Positions 1 through 7,758 of a stretch of DNA of 42,712 nt are shown here, in pieces. Origin of the DNA: Candidatus Thorarchaeota archaeon (GTDB lineage: Archaea > Asgardarchaeota > Thorarchaeia > Thorarchaeales > Thorarchaeaceae); NCBI GenBank assembly GCA_016839605.1, contig JAEOTX010000013.1, forward strand, positions 1 to 42,712, in the 5' to 3' direction. A program made the position numbers and the translations under genes. Position 1 is the stretch's first letter. Each line of letters opens with the position of its first letter. The notes beneath the pieces are model-generated. The model ran no database searches, was not told where the DNA came from, and saw only the letters and a program-made list of their open reading frames with translations.

Positions 1-144
1 AGCTGCATCTTCGCATTTCTTGCACTGTTTGCTCTACTTGCCATTCCAATTTGGGGGTCTCTATTTACACTGCTCTTCCTAGTTGCAGCAATGGTATTGC
101 TAAGGACCTGCTTCACTCATGAGGTATCTTCAGCTGATGAATGA
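1..144 (+). CDS. C-terminal end of a membrane protein (partial)
   Basis: The first 48 codons of the window read openly in frame 1 and stop at TGA 142-144. About 35 residues are strongly hydrophobic (two Leu/Phe/Ala-rich runs split by a Pro-Ile-Trp-Gly-Ser turn), followed by a short polar tail rich in Ser/Asp/Glu. This is what the last one or two membrane helices of an integral membrane protein look like. The start lies outside the window, so no family can be named. Confidence 0.55.
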   Translation, partial: SCIFAFLALFALLAIPIWGSLFTLLFLVAAMVLLRTCFTHEVSSADE

Positions 145-209
145 GCCATATACACACAAATTGAGGCTGGGAAGAAAGGTTATGTCAGCAAACGTCCAAA
201 TCTCCTTAG

Positions 210-872
210 ATGAGATGCAAAAACTCTGTCCTGAGGTCGAATAAACTTGGCCAAAATGCATTCCTTCTTCTAATCCTAGCAGTATCAATTCCTGCGATAA
301 TACCTGTAGATGCGTTTCTCGATCCCGATGAGCAAGTCACCTTTGACATGGTATATGCCATAGAAGAAACCAGGTATTTTGGATATTCTGGCGAAAGCCA
401 TTATTCGAGTGAAGTGATATTCGACGTAACCATCAGTCGAGATACACTGAACACCACCTTCGCAGATATCACTATACATGGTTACCCTCTTTGGATAGAT
501 GTTAGCTCAATTGAAGAAAATGAGTCATTGGAGATTGATAGAAGGACCTATCTTATGAGCAATACAGGCGACTTTTGGGAGGGATGGACCACGGGTCTCT
601 ATAGAGCAGTGGAGTCAGACATGTATGTCTATTATGATCAGGAACTGGGCTTTCTGGAGAGTGTGATGAAGGAGCATATTCTGGAAGGCGATGAAACATG
701 GACATTGTACATACAGCTTGCAGAATATAGTCTAGAAATTCTTGACGAATTCAGGGACTATCCATCTCCGTCATATAATACCACAGATGTATTTCTCATT
801 GGTATTGTAGGAATTGAAGTCGCCGTCATTATTGTCCTAGTCATGTGGAGTAGAACTAAATCCCGAGAATAA
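210..872 (+). CDS. Secreted, membrane-anchored protein of unknown function
   Basis: This 220-residue protein has an N-terminal signal sequence (basic residues followed by FLLLILAVSIPAIIP, about residues 18-34). Next comes an acidic, Tyr-rich outer domain of about 160 residues. A C-terminal helix (about 193-214, FLIGIVGIEVAVIIVLVMW) follows, with a basic stop-transfer tail RTKSRE. The topology is extracellular with a C-terminal anchor, common for archaeal surface proteins. I recognise no domain. No clear ribosome site precedes ATG 210. A better site (GAAAGG) precedes ATG 182 of a 20-codon frame that overlaps this start, so the true start is uncertain. The gene ends just before a large hairpin. 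Confidence 0.7.
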   Translation: MRCKNSVLRSNKLGQNAFLLLILAVSIPAIIPVDAFLDPDEQVTFDMVYAIEETRYFGYSGESHYSSEVIFDVTISRDTLNTTFADITIHGYPLWIDVSSIEENESLEIDRRTYLMSNTGDFWEGWTTGLYRAVESDMYVYYDQELGFLESVMKEHILEGDETWTLYIQLAEYSLEILDEFRDYPSPSYNTTDVFLIGIVGIEVAVIIVLVMWSRTKSRE

Positions 873-876
873 GTTA

Positions 877-988
877 GGGTGCCGGTTCAGTTTCAAAAGG
901 AAAGTAGGTATTCGCGTGGTTATTCCCCGAAAGTCGGGTAATCCGACCTTCTGGAGGGGAGATTGTTTTTGAAAATACTGAACCGGTC
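877..988 (+). ncRNA. 112-nt rod-like inverted repeat, candidate structured RNA
   Basis: Bases 882-898 pair with 967-973 and 977-986 (17 pairs, one 3-nt bulge at 974-976), and GGG 877-879 can extend the stem with CCC 988-990. Inside, 903-909 pairs with 946-952 (6 of 7) and 918-930 pairs with 934-944 around an AAG loop. The whole stretch therefore folds into one long interrupted hairpin. It lies between two convergent genes. I see none of the conserved motifs of RNase P RNA or SRP RNA. It could be a stable small RNA, a 3'-UTR structure or a miniature inverted-repeat element. The pairing is read directly; the function is unknown. Either strand could be the transcribed one. Confidence 0.45.
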
Positions 989-1016
989 CCCTGAGGGGTC
1001 CCAGAATGGGTTTTTC
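985..1016 (+). terminator. Hairpin plus T-tract, possible terminator
   Basis: CCCC 988-991 and GGGG 995-998 pair around a TGA loop and can be extended by GG/CC beyond a T-T mismatch. A run of five T follows at 1011-1015. This would fit a terminator for the gene ending at 872. The hairpin overlaps the 3' foot of the large inverted repeat, so the two structures compete for bases 985-990. Confidence 0.35.
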
Positions 1017-1122
1017 TAATAAAGCTACAGTTTGGGGAAAATCCGGCAAAAGAGGCGCGCGCATCTCAATTATGTCAAAAAGAGAGTCCACTAAGCAGCC
1101 GAGGAAGTGTCCCACGAGGGGA

Positions 1123-1494
1123 CTAGTATCCCCATTCTTGTCCCAGTCTCTGTCTATACCAACGCTGGCCTCGCTTCGTGAGGGAGTATTTGCCTCCGAT
1201 CTCTTGCAGCAGGCCCATTCTGACCATGTTCTCAATCACACCAAAGAGCTTGTCATCTGATGCTCCTGTGGCTTTCTGGAGCATCCCGAAGTCCATGTTT
1301 CCTTCTCTCTTCAGGTGTTGAGCAATATCGAACTTGCCAACAGCCCGAGTCTCTCTTCGAGTCACTACATTGCCGCAGTTAGTACAGAGCAGGTCACCCT
1401 TGAGGTCGTCTCTAGCTACCTCTTTGCTACCACAAATGGGACAAGTCGCCTTTGAGAATCTAAGGCCTCTCTTATGTGACATTGCTTTGACCAC
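1123..1494 (-). CDS. Zinc-ribbon / winged-helix DNA-binding protein
   Basis: This is a 123-residue protein. Residues about 18-41 hold two CxxC knuckles (CPICGSKE and CTNCGNVV) of a TFIIB/TFIIE-like zinc ribbon. Residues about 55-115 look like a winged helix (IAQHLKREG, then MVRMGLLQEIGGKYSLTKRGQRWY, the recognition-helix/wing pattern). This order is typical of small archaeal transcription factors. ATG 1494 and an ATG four codons inside are both possible starts. The gene stands alone and points toward the hairpin at 877-1003. It is likely a transcriptional regulator; the target is unknown. Confidence 0.75.
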   Translation of the reverse strand: MVKAMSHKRGLRFSKATCPICGSKEVARDDLKGDLLCTNCGNVVTRRETRAVGKFDIAQHLKREGNMDFGMLQKATGASDDKLFGVIENMVRMGLLQEIGGKYSLTKRGQRWYRQRLGQEWGY

Positions 1495-1568
1495 GCGACT
1501 CTGGTTCAGCTCTCTTGATAAAACTAGCGACGTGAACGTTGAATGCGTTATATGCTCATGGCCACCAG

Positions 1569-1618
1569 GTGACCAGAACTATGGTCACGAGTTCTCAGTA
1601 ATAGCATATCCAGTGACC
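1569..1618. promoter_or_regulatory. GTGACC repeats, possible operator
   Basis: GTGACC at 1569-1574 and its exact reverse complement GGTCAC at 1583-1588 form a 6-bp inverted repeat with an 8-nt spacer. A third GTGACC lies at 1613-1618. They sit in the 298-bp gap between the divergent zinc-ribbon gene and the MFS exporter. A TTTAATA-like box at about 1748-1754 lies further toward the MFS gene. Nothing else is visible in the gap. Binding by a regulator, perhaps the neighbouring zinc-ribbon protein, is inference. Confidence 0.3.
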
Positions 1619-1792
1619 ACTCTATAGTATCTTGTGAACTAATATGGCACATGCAAGTAACGCACGCAAGTCACAGGTTAGGAACATTCGAAAGAATACA
1701 AGGGCTCCATCTACAAGAGCTATAGCGTACGCCTACGCCTATACCGCTTTAATACGATAGAGAGAGCATTGTTTCAATGCTAGCACTTATCT

Positions 1793-3223
1793 ATGGAGCG
1801 ACTTCGCAAAATGACTGACCAGGATGGACTACTATTGGAGAACGAGCCAGTGCAGACACAGGAGACGGAGTCAGCTTATCGCCGAGTCCTTGGACGAAAT
1901 GACTTCACTCGTCTTTGGGGTGGACAGCTCGTATCTAATGCAGGCACATCAATTAGCTATCTAGCACTTCTCTTCTTCGCCTTCGATATTTCAGGAACTG
2001 CCACTGCGATGGCTGTGCTCGCGATGGTAGAGGTGTTTCCACTCATTGCGTTTTCTGGACTTATTGGAGTGTACGTGGACAGATGGGACCGAAAGAAGAT
2101 CATGATAGGTGCTGACTTCTTCAGAGCTGCCCTCATCCTACTCTTCCCGTTTGTCACATTCTTCCCAGGTTATCTACCTCCGATAGTCTGGCTGTACATA
2201 CTGGCCTTCATCTATTCTACAGTAAATGCATTCTTCTATCCAGCACGTAGCGCGGCAATACCATCTCTTGTTGAGACCAAAGATCTTGTCACTGCAAACT
2301 CTCTTTCCACAATGACCTTCCAGATTATCTCCCTTGTCGTGACGCCTCTCGGTGGAGTTCTGGTTGCCCTTCTGAGACCTGATTACTTTCTTGCCTTCTT
2401 TATCGATGCTATGACCTTCATTCTTTCAGTAGTGTTTCTCTGGGGAATCAGAACCTCTCTCGTGCCCGAGAAAGTAGAAGATCGCGAGGCTTCTTTCGTT
2501 GATGAGATTATTGAAGGAGGTCGGATTATTCGCACTAGCGGATTGATGAGCTTCATCATTGGCATGTTCACGGTTCTGAGTCTAGGCTCAGGGATGGTCA
2601 ATGCTCTCGTGATTCCATTCTTTGAAGGCGAGTTGGGATTCGGCTCGATACAGTTTTCATTACTAATTAGTGGGGGTGCAATTTCTGGCCTTCTGTCAGC
2701 TATTTATCTTGGCAACAGGAGTCAATTGTCAAAGCCGCTCTTTCTCATAACGGCAGCAATGATTTGGGCTGGTGTTGTCATCCTTGGAATGTCACTCATA
2801 TCGGACTTTATCAGCGCCCTCTTGCTTTTCTCGTCAATCGGGCTAGTCAACGTGCTTCTTGGAGTGCCTGCCAACGCCTTGATTCAGGAGCTCATTGATC
2901 GAGACAAGCTTGGTCGGGTCTACTCATTCGAGAACATCATGATCAACATAGCTCTTGTCATGGGCATGGGTGTCGGAGGAGTGTGGGCTGATGCAGTTGG
3001 GTCTAGCCGACCGCCATTCTTCCTTGGAGGGCTTGTCATTGCATTGGTTGGTATTGTTGGAGCTCTACTTGTAGTAAGACTGCGTCTACATTCTCAGATT
3101 GATGAAATCAGATTTAAACGAGAAGCACAGATGATTGCGGCGACTCAGCTACAAAAGGAGGCTGTATTGGAGGACCTTCAAGAAATCGCAGATACAACTG
3201 ATGCTGATGCATCGGACTCATGA
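1793..3223 (+). CDS. Major facilitator superfamily exporter
   Basis: The 476-residue protein has about 12 hydrophobic helices. The N-terminal pattern FTRLWGGQLVSNAGTSI is followed by a family-typical loop between helices 2 and 3 (DRWDRKKIM, with the usual Asp-Arg-x-x-Arg-Lys charge pattern). It resembles the MFS_3/MefA-EntS group of macrolide and siderophore exporters. The long acidic C-terminal tail (about residues 435-476) is probably cytoplasmic. ATG 1793 or the ATG at codon 7 (1811) may start it. A TATA-like TTTAATA lies about 40 nt upstream. The substrate cannot be read from sequence. The stop is shared with the convergent gene through the palindrome TCATGA at 3218-3223. Confidence 0.85.
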   Translation: MERLRKMTDQDGLLLENEPVQTQETESAYRRVLGRNDFTRLWGGQLVSNAGTSISYLALLFFAFDISGTATAMAVLAMVEVFPLIAFSGLIGVYVDRWDRKKIMIGADFFRAALILLFPFVTFFPGYLPPIVWLYILAFIYSTVNAFFYPARSAAIPSLVETKDLVTANSLSTMTFQIISLVVTPLGGVLVALLRPDYFLAFFIDAMTFILSVVFLWGIRTSLVPEKVEDREASFVDEIIEGGRIIRTSGLMSFIIGMFTVLSLGSGMVNALVIPFFEGELGFGSIQFSLLISGGAISGLLSAIYLGNRSQLSKPLFLITAAMIWAGVVILGMSLISDFISALLLFSSIGLVNVLLGVPANALIQELIDRDKLGRVYSFENIMINIALVMGMGVGGVWADAVGSSRPPFFLGGLVIALVGIVGALLVVRLRLHSQIDEIRFKREAQMIAATQLQKEAVLEDLQEIADTTDADASDS

Positions 3224-3724
3224 GTCATTTGCAACGAGCCGCTTGAAGAAGGCCTCGTAATCTATCTCGAAACCCACTCTTGTTCCCGGCCGCACGCGAG
3301 TACCTGTGTCGTCAAACTCTACATAACGTTGTGTGGCCAGTTCCTTGAGATCTCCACGCACACCTCTTCTTGTCTTTCGTCTGAATTCTCGCACTCGATC
3401 TATTGACACCCATCCGCCTTCCTGATAGGAGAGTGTGATAACTACAAGAAGTGTGGCTGCGAGTCGATCTGGCAGAACTGATTCCTCTAGCAGCTGCTCA
3501 CTTCGAACCGTTGTGTCTAGATAGAAGACATGGTCGATTGGATTATGCCTGATCATTAGTCCGACCTCTGATAGTCTTCTGTCAAGGGCGCCTAGTCGCC
3601 GGAATAGGATGTGTCTTCCCGTGTCTTCGGGTAGACCAAGTGCGCCGAGCATGTCCTCAACCCCTGCCCCAATCGGATTTCCTGATCGAGTGAGAAGCCT
3701 CATGAGGATTATGTACTCGTTCAC
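3218..3724 (-). CDS. Small protein of the SMC operon, possible ScpB/KITE-like partner
   Basis: The 168-residue soluble protein starts at GTG 3724. The GTG overlaps the TGA of the kleisin-like gene by 4 nt (GTGA), with GGGAGG 7 nt upstream. Its order in the operon (SMC, kleisin-like, this gene) and its size match ScpB, the winged-helix KITE partner of bacterial and archaeal SMC-kleisin. Helix-rich segments near 8-60 and a Lys/Arg-rich stretch (REFRRKTRRGVRGDL, about 113-127) followed by a strand-rich wing-like part would fit two winged helices. I see no diagnostic ScpB motif, so the family call rests on position and size. It could instead be an operon-specific DNA-binding protein. Confidence 0.55.
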   Translation of the reverse strand: MNEYIILMRLLTRSGNPIGAGVEDMLGALGLPEDTGRHILFRRLGALDRRLSEVGLMIRHNPIDHVFYLDTTVRSEQLLEESVLPDRLAATLLVVITLSYQEGGWVSIDRVREFRRKTRRGVRGDLKELATQRYVEFDDTGTRVRPGTRVGFEIDYEAFFKRLVANDS

Positions 3725-4365
3725 GCTCCAGCCTCCCTTACAACTGTTCTATCCTCAAGATTATACTGGAGGGTGCCCTTTGATATCAGAATCACAAGAT
3801 AGAGAAAACGTTTCAGAAATTCTTCGAAATCGTTGTTAAGTATGAGATCATCAACAGGAATCTTCTCACCTGCAGGAACACCCGCTCCAAACTCTTGAGC
3901 ATCCTCCATTAGAATCGCGTCCTCTGACGGGAATGTGTAGCCGTTCGGTAATGGCGCAATGGCTGGGATTTTATCTTCGGGCGGTTCCATTCCAAGTTTG
4001 TCAATGAATTCCTTGATTCTTACTGATGAGCGGTCAAGCGTGGAATGATCTAGGTGCACTATCCCGATAGGGTGGTGATATGCTATCATTCCTGCCAAAT
4101 CTCGTGCAGATAGCGTCTTTAGCTTCGCCACATAGAGTTCTGGAGATGCAAGGACGCGAGCGAGTTCTTGAACCTTGTTCACCTTGGCTCCCAATACTTC
4201 ATTCAGCATCTCGTCAATGTCCAGTCTACTACTGACTTCAGCTGTGAGCCTCTGGAGCTTCTTGTACTCAGGAGTCAACTGTATCTCAAGTGGGTCGACT
4301 TTGCCAGAACGGACAGACTCAGCAATCCTGAGGATGGCTTCTGTAAAAGATTCGATTCCGCTCAT
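3721..4365 (-). CDS. scpA: Kleisin-like ScpA-type partner of SMC (divergent)
   Basis: This protein of about 214 residues follows directly after SMC. ATG 4365 is preferred because GAGGTG (4374-4379) lies 8 nt upstream; the alternative GTG 4380 would overlap the SMC stop. The C-terminal part (FEEFLKRFLYLVILISKGTLQYNLED) looks like the kleisin winged helix that binds the SMC cap. The N-terminal helices (FTEAILRIAESVRSGKVDP) would contact the SMC neck. The usual ScpA opening (FEGPLDLLL) is absent, so this is either a divergent kleisin or an analogue. The product should close the SMC ring. The 4-nt overlap with the next gene suggests coupled translation. Confidence 0.65.
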   Translation of the reverse strand: MSGIESFTEAILRIAESVRSGKVDPLEIQLTPEYKKLQRLTAEVSSRLDIDEMLNEVLGAKVNKVQELARVLASPELYVAKLKTLSARDLAGMIAYHHPIGIVHLDHSTLDRSSVRIKEFIDKLGMEPPEDKIPAIAPLPNGYTFPSEDAILMEDAQEFGAGVPAGEKIPVDDLILNNDFEEFLKRFLYLVILISKGTLQYNLEDRTVVREAGA

Positions 4366-4376
4366 CAGAATACACC

Positions 4377-7300
4377 TCACTGCCCAGAAAACTTAGGACT
4401 CTCCACTATTACTGAAGGGTCTGTTCCGCCAGGAGAGACCACGCCAATTCTCTTGTCAGCGTGTTTCAATAGATGTGTGCTTTTGGCAGGTGTGAAGAGG
4501 ATAAATTGACTCCTGCGAGAAGCATCATAGAGGAGTCTGCTTACCGACTCTGTATTAGTCGCATCCAGAAAGATGTCTACTTCATCCAAGGCATATGTAG
4601 GAGCAGGATTGAATCTTTGGAGAGCTAGTATCAATGCTATTGCAATCAGTGATCGTTCTCCTCCAGAGCCTTGACTTATCTCCCCAAACTCGTCACCTTT
4701 TATTCGAGACTTGAACTCCACACCATAGATTCCATCCCTGAGAGTAAGTGTGAACTTAGCTCGACCTGCAAACTCTGCGGTTGCCAGAATCTTGTTCACA
4801 TTCTTCTCCACTTTTGACAGAGTTGCGTTCATTCCATTATGATACTGATCACGAATGTGCTTCACAGTGGCTTCAGCCTCAAAGAGTTCAACTTTCAGAG
4901 TTTCCACCTGAACTATCAACTCTGAAAGCCGATCTTTGAGTCTAGACTCGGTATGCGCTACGCTCTCGGAAACATCCTCATAGTCATCAAGGAGGTGTCG
5001 AACGCGAATCAGCTCTTGCCGCGCAGTTTCAAGTGGTCTTATTTTGTCTGGTCTGATTGCCTTGTCAAGTTGCTGCAGAAGCCGCTTCTCTTCTTCTTCC
5101 ATGTTTCGCATCTGTTTTTGAGCCTGTAGGACCAATAGCCGATTGTCCTTAATCATGAGATTCAGTTCTACAAGTCGTTCGCCAACTGTCCGAAGTATCT
5201 CATTGATTCCACCAAGTTCTTCTTTCAGCCTGACTTCTTTGTCGTTGGTTTCCAACAGACCTAGCTCGAGGGTCTCGATCAATTCAGTAATGGAGGCTGC
5301 TTCACCCTTAGAATTCTTCATCTCTTCTCTAAGTTCTTTGACTTGTCCTGAAAGCATTCCAATGTTCTCATTGTGCGACTTCAATTCTGCTCTTCGTCGG
5401 TCTTCATCTCGCTCTGTTGCGTGGAGACCGCTCTCGACCTTTGAGAGATCACCTTGGAGTCTTCTTTGCTTCAGTCGAACTGCTGATCTTTGTCCAGCCA
5501 ACCTACTTCTCTCAGGAGGTTGCGAGCTGTCTAACTTTCTCAATTCTCTCTGAGCTTTTCCAATCTCTATCTGTAGGTTCTTTAATTCATCATCAAGGCC
5601 AACAATCTTCTCTTGGACATCTGGTATGCTATCCGAGAGTTTCTTCCTTCGCTCCCAAGTGCTGCTCCAACGTGTCATGTGCCCCTGCAGATCGAGGACT
5701 TCTTCCCTTTCATCGGTTGCTTTCTCGAGTTTGTCCATGACCTCTGTGACTTCCTTTCGAGAAATCGTTAGCTCCCTTTCGAGTTTCAGTAGACGTGTCT
5801 GGAGCGGTGCTGTGGACACTAATCCAGAGGGTTCCTTCCTTGGATGACTTATGACGCTCTTTTGAGTCACGTCTACAACAGACCCATCTCTTGAGACTGC
5901 CATGAGTCCAGCTCGGCTTGCTACACGTGAGGCAACTCTACCAGTGCTAGTGATGACGATATCTCCGAAGGCCTTCTTCAGGAGTTCTTTTTCATCATCA
6001 TCTAGTGCTAGGATATCCCATAGCCATCCTTCAATACCCTTTCCTGAGGGAAGGCTCGGATTTGACGTATCAGCCTCTTCTTTGAGCATGATAATTGGAG
6101 ATGGTGCACCCGACTTGTCTCTAAGCTTCTGTATCAGTGCGTAATCTGTCTGTTCACGCACAATGAATGCAAAGGGAAGATTACCTGAGAAGACCGCCTC
6201 CAGGGCATTTGAGAACTCGTCACTCTTCATTAACAACTCCACAAGCGGCCCGGTGACTGAGGTCAGTTTATGTTCAGTAATCGCTTCTTTCAGGTCTCTT
6301 ACTTCACTAGGGATGCGTTCTGAGGATTCGGAGAGCTTCACCTTGATTTCATCGATTTCTTTCTGAAGCTGCGATACTAGACTTGAGTTCTGAAACCTTT
6401 GTTCATTGAGTGTTGTTATCTCTCTCTCAAGCTGACCCTTTCGTCTAGCAAGTTCCTTTTCATCAGTATCCTCCAGAGCTTCCCATACATGAGCCCATTT
6501 GCTATCAATGCTCTGTAGCTCTGCCTCTTCGTTCTGCAGCCGCTCCTGATAGCTTCTCAACAGTAAGTCTTTCTTCTCAATATCACTCTGAAGTGATTTG
6601 TAGGCAATATATGCATCAGTGCGAACCGCATTCCATTCCTCAAAAGACGAGAGCTCTTGCTCGATTCTGTCTAGGTCAATCTCGATAGATTCTATCTCTG
6701 TACTAATCTCTCTCTTCTCCTCGAGATACTGCTCTTTATTGGCCGCTGCCCTCTCCAGCTCAGCTTTCGCTGCAATCTTCTCACGTTCTACTTTCTTTAC
6801 CTCGCGTTCTAGTTGACTGATCTCATTCACTGTGCCCTTGCTCTCATCCTCTAGCTTCTGCATCCGCCGTCTTTCTTCATCTATTCGTGCTTCTATCCCT
6901 CCGATCTCTCGCTGGAGTGAGTCGAGGCGAGATTCAAGTTTTGATGCTGCTTTTTGATTCTCCTCCATTTGACTTTCCAGTGACTTTTGCTCATCAAGAA
7001 CATCCACTAGACCTGATTCTCTATTCTCAATCTCATCTCTGACCTCTACCATTCTGGTACTGATGTCGTCAAGAGTTGCCCACTTTACCTCAATCTCAAG
7101 CTCTTTCTCCTCATTCTTGAGTGCCCGTTTCTTCTCTAGCCTTGTAAGGTCATGTTTTAGCAGCTCAAGCTCTCTCTCAACTACGCGTGACTCATCGAGT
7201 GCCGCCTGCAGCTTTTGCTGGCTTTGCGCAACTTCAGTTTCTTGAACTGCAATACGGTCCCGAACTTCGCTAAGCCCGGTGCCTTCCTCAACTAGGCGAC

Positions 7301-7742
7301 GAACCTCTATAGGATTCATCTCACGCAGTGCATTGATGCGTTCTTGAGGCATGAATACCAGTGTGTTGTCAATATCAAGACCAAGTGAACTGACAAGCTG
7401 CCTTAGTTCTGCTGCTTTCACACGTTTTCCATCTATGTAGGCCTTAGGTATTCCGTCACGATCAATCCGGCGCAGAAACTTGTGTCTGATTCCTCCATTG
7501 TTCACACTAATCTCAACTTCAGCAGATGTGGCTCCATGCCTGACAAAGTCACTCCATTTCGAGTAGCGCTCTTCTCTTTGATTTGATCCCAGTGCGAACT
7601 TGATTGCGTGAAACACTGAGGTCTTTCCAGAGCCATTTGGGCCAATGATGACAGTGAGTCCAGGATCAAAGCTCACAACTCCCTCATAAAACGAGAGAAA
7701 ATTCTTGAGCCTGACTGAGCCAATGTGGACCTTGGCCTTGCT
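4377..7742 (-). CDS. smc: SMC chromosome-structuring ATPase (start codon GTG 7745 read as 7743-7745)
   Basis: The frame is 1122 residues and begins at GTG 7745. Walker A GPNGSGKT is at about residues 35-42. A long coiled coil (about 160-470) leads to a hinge at about 480-650, then a second coiled coil (about 655-960). The C-terminal head has the signature GSGGERSL and Walker B TYALDEVDIFLD. The protein forms a V-shaped dimer that extrudes or holds DNA loops with the kleisin encoded next. The hinge lacks the obvious Gly-rich dimer motif of well-known SMCs, and the protein is a little short of the usual 1150-1190 residues. AGGAGG overlapping the upstream gene's stop serves the GTG start 9 nt away. 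Four genes are co-oriented with gaps of 13 nt or overlaps. Confidence 0.93.
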   Translation of the reverse strand, partial: SKAKVHIGSVRLKNFLSFYEGVVSFDPGLTVIIGPNGSGKTSVFHAIKFALGSNQREERYSKWSDFVRHGATSAEVEISVNNGGIRHKFLRRIDRDGIPKAYIDGKRVKAAELRQLVSSLGLDIDNTLVFMPQERINALREMNPIEVRRLVEEGTGLSEVRDRIAVQETEVAQSQQKLQAALDESRVVERELELLKHDLTRLEKKRALKNEEKELEIEVKWATLDDISTRMVEVRDEIENRESGLVDVLDEQKSLESQMEENQKAASKLESRLDSLQREIGGIEARIDEERRRMQKLEDESKGTVNEISQLEREVKKVEREKIAAKAELERAAANKEQYLEEKREISTEIESIEIDLDRIEQELSSFEEWNAVRTDAYIAYKSLQSDIEKKDLLLRSYQERLQNEEAELQSIDSKWAHVWEALEDTDEKELARRKGQLEREITTLNEQRFQNSSLVSQLQKEIDEIKVKLSESSERIPSEVRDLKEAITEHKLTSVTGPLVELLMKSDEFSNALEAVFSGNLPFAFIVREQTDYALIQKLRDKSGAPSPIIMLKEEADTSNPSLPSGKGIEGWLWDILALDDDEKELLKKAFGDIVITSTGRVASRVASRAGLMAVSRDGSVVDVTQKSVISHPRKEPSGLVSTAPLQTRLLKLERELTISRKEVTEVMDKLEKATDEREEVLDLQGHMTRWSSTWERRKKLSDSIPDVQEKIVGLDDELKNLQIEIGKAQRELRKLDSSQPPERSRLAGQRSAVRLKQRRLQGDLSKVESGLHATERDEDRRRAELKSHNENIGMLSGQVKELREEMKNSKGEAASITELIETLELGLLETNDKEVRLKEELGGINEILRTVGERLVELNLMIKDNRLLVLQAQKQMRNMEEEEKRLLQQLDKAIRPDKIRPLETARQELIRVRHLLDDYEDVSESVAHTESRLKDRLSELIVQVETLKVELFEAEATVKHIRDQYHNGMNATLSKVEKNVNKILATAEFAGRAKFTLTLRDGIYGVEFKSRIKGDEFGEISQGSGGERSLIAIALILALQRFNPAPTYALDEVDIFLDATNTESVSRLLYDASRRSQFILFTPAKSTHLLKHADKRIGVVSPGGTDPSVIVESPKFSGQ

Positions 7743-7758
7743 CACGTGTCTATTCCTC

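Noticed and set aside
837..1260. Open frames on both strands covering the hairpin and the end of the zinc-ribbon gene (837-1235 minus, 1006-1260 plus)
   Set aside because: Low-complexity, not family-like, run through the inverted repeat or antisense to a recognised gene.
1495..1792. tRNA or small RNA gene in the MFS upstream gap
   Set aside because: No cloverleaf with a T-loop GTTC motif and acceptor stem could be formed; only the GTGACC repeats and a TATA-like box stand out.
5143..7245. Several Ser/Leu-rich plus-strand frames inside smc
   Set aside because: Antisense to Glu/Lys/Arg-rich coiled coil, which always yields Ser/Leu/Phe-rich shadows.
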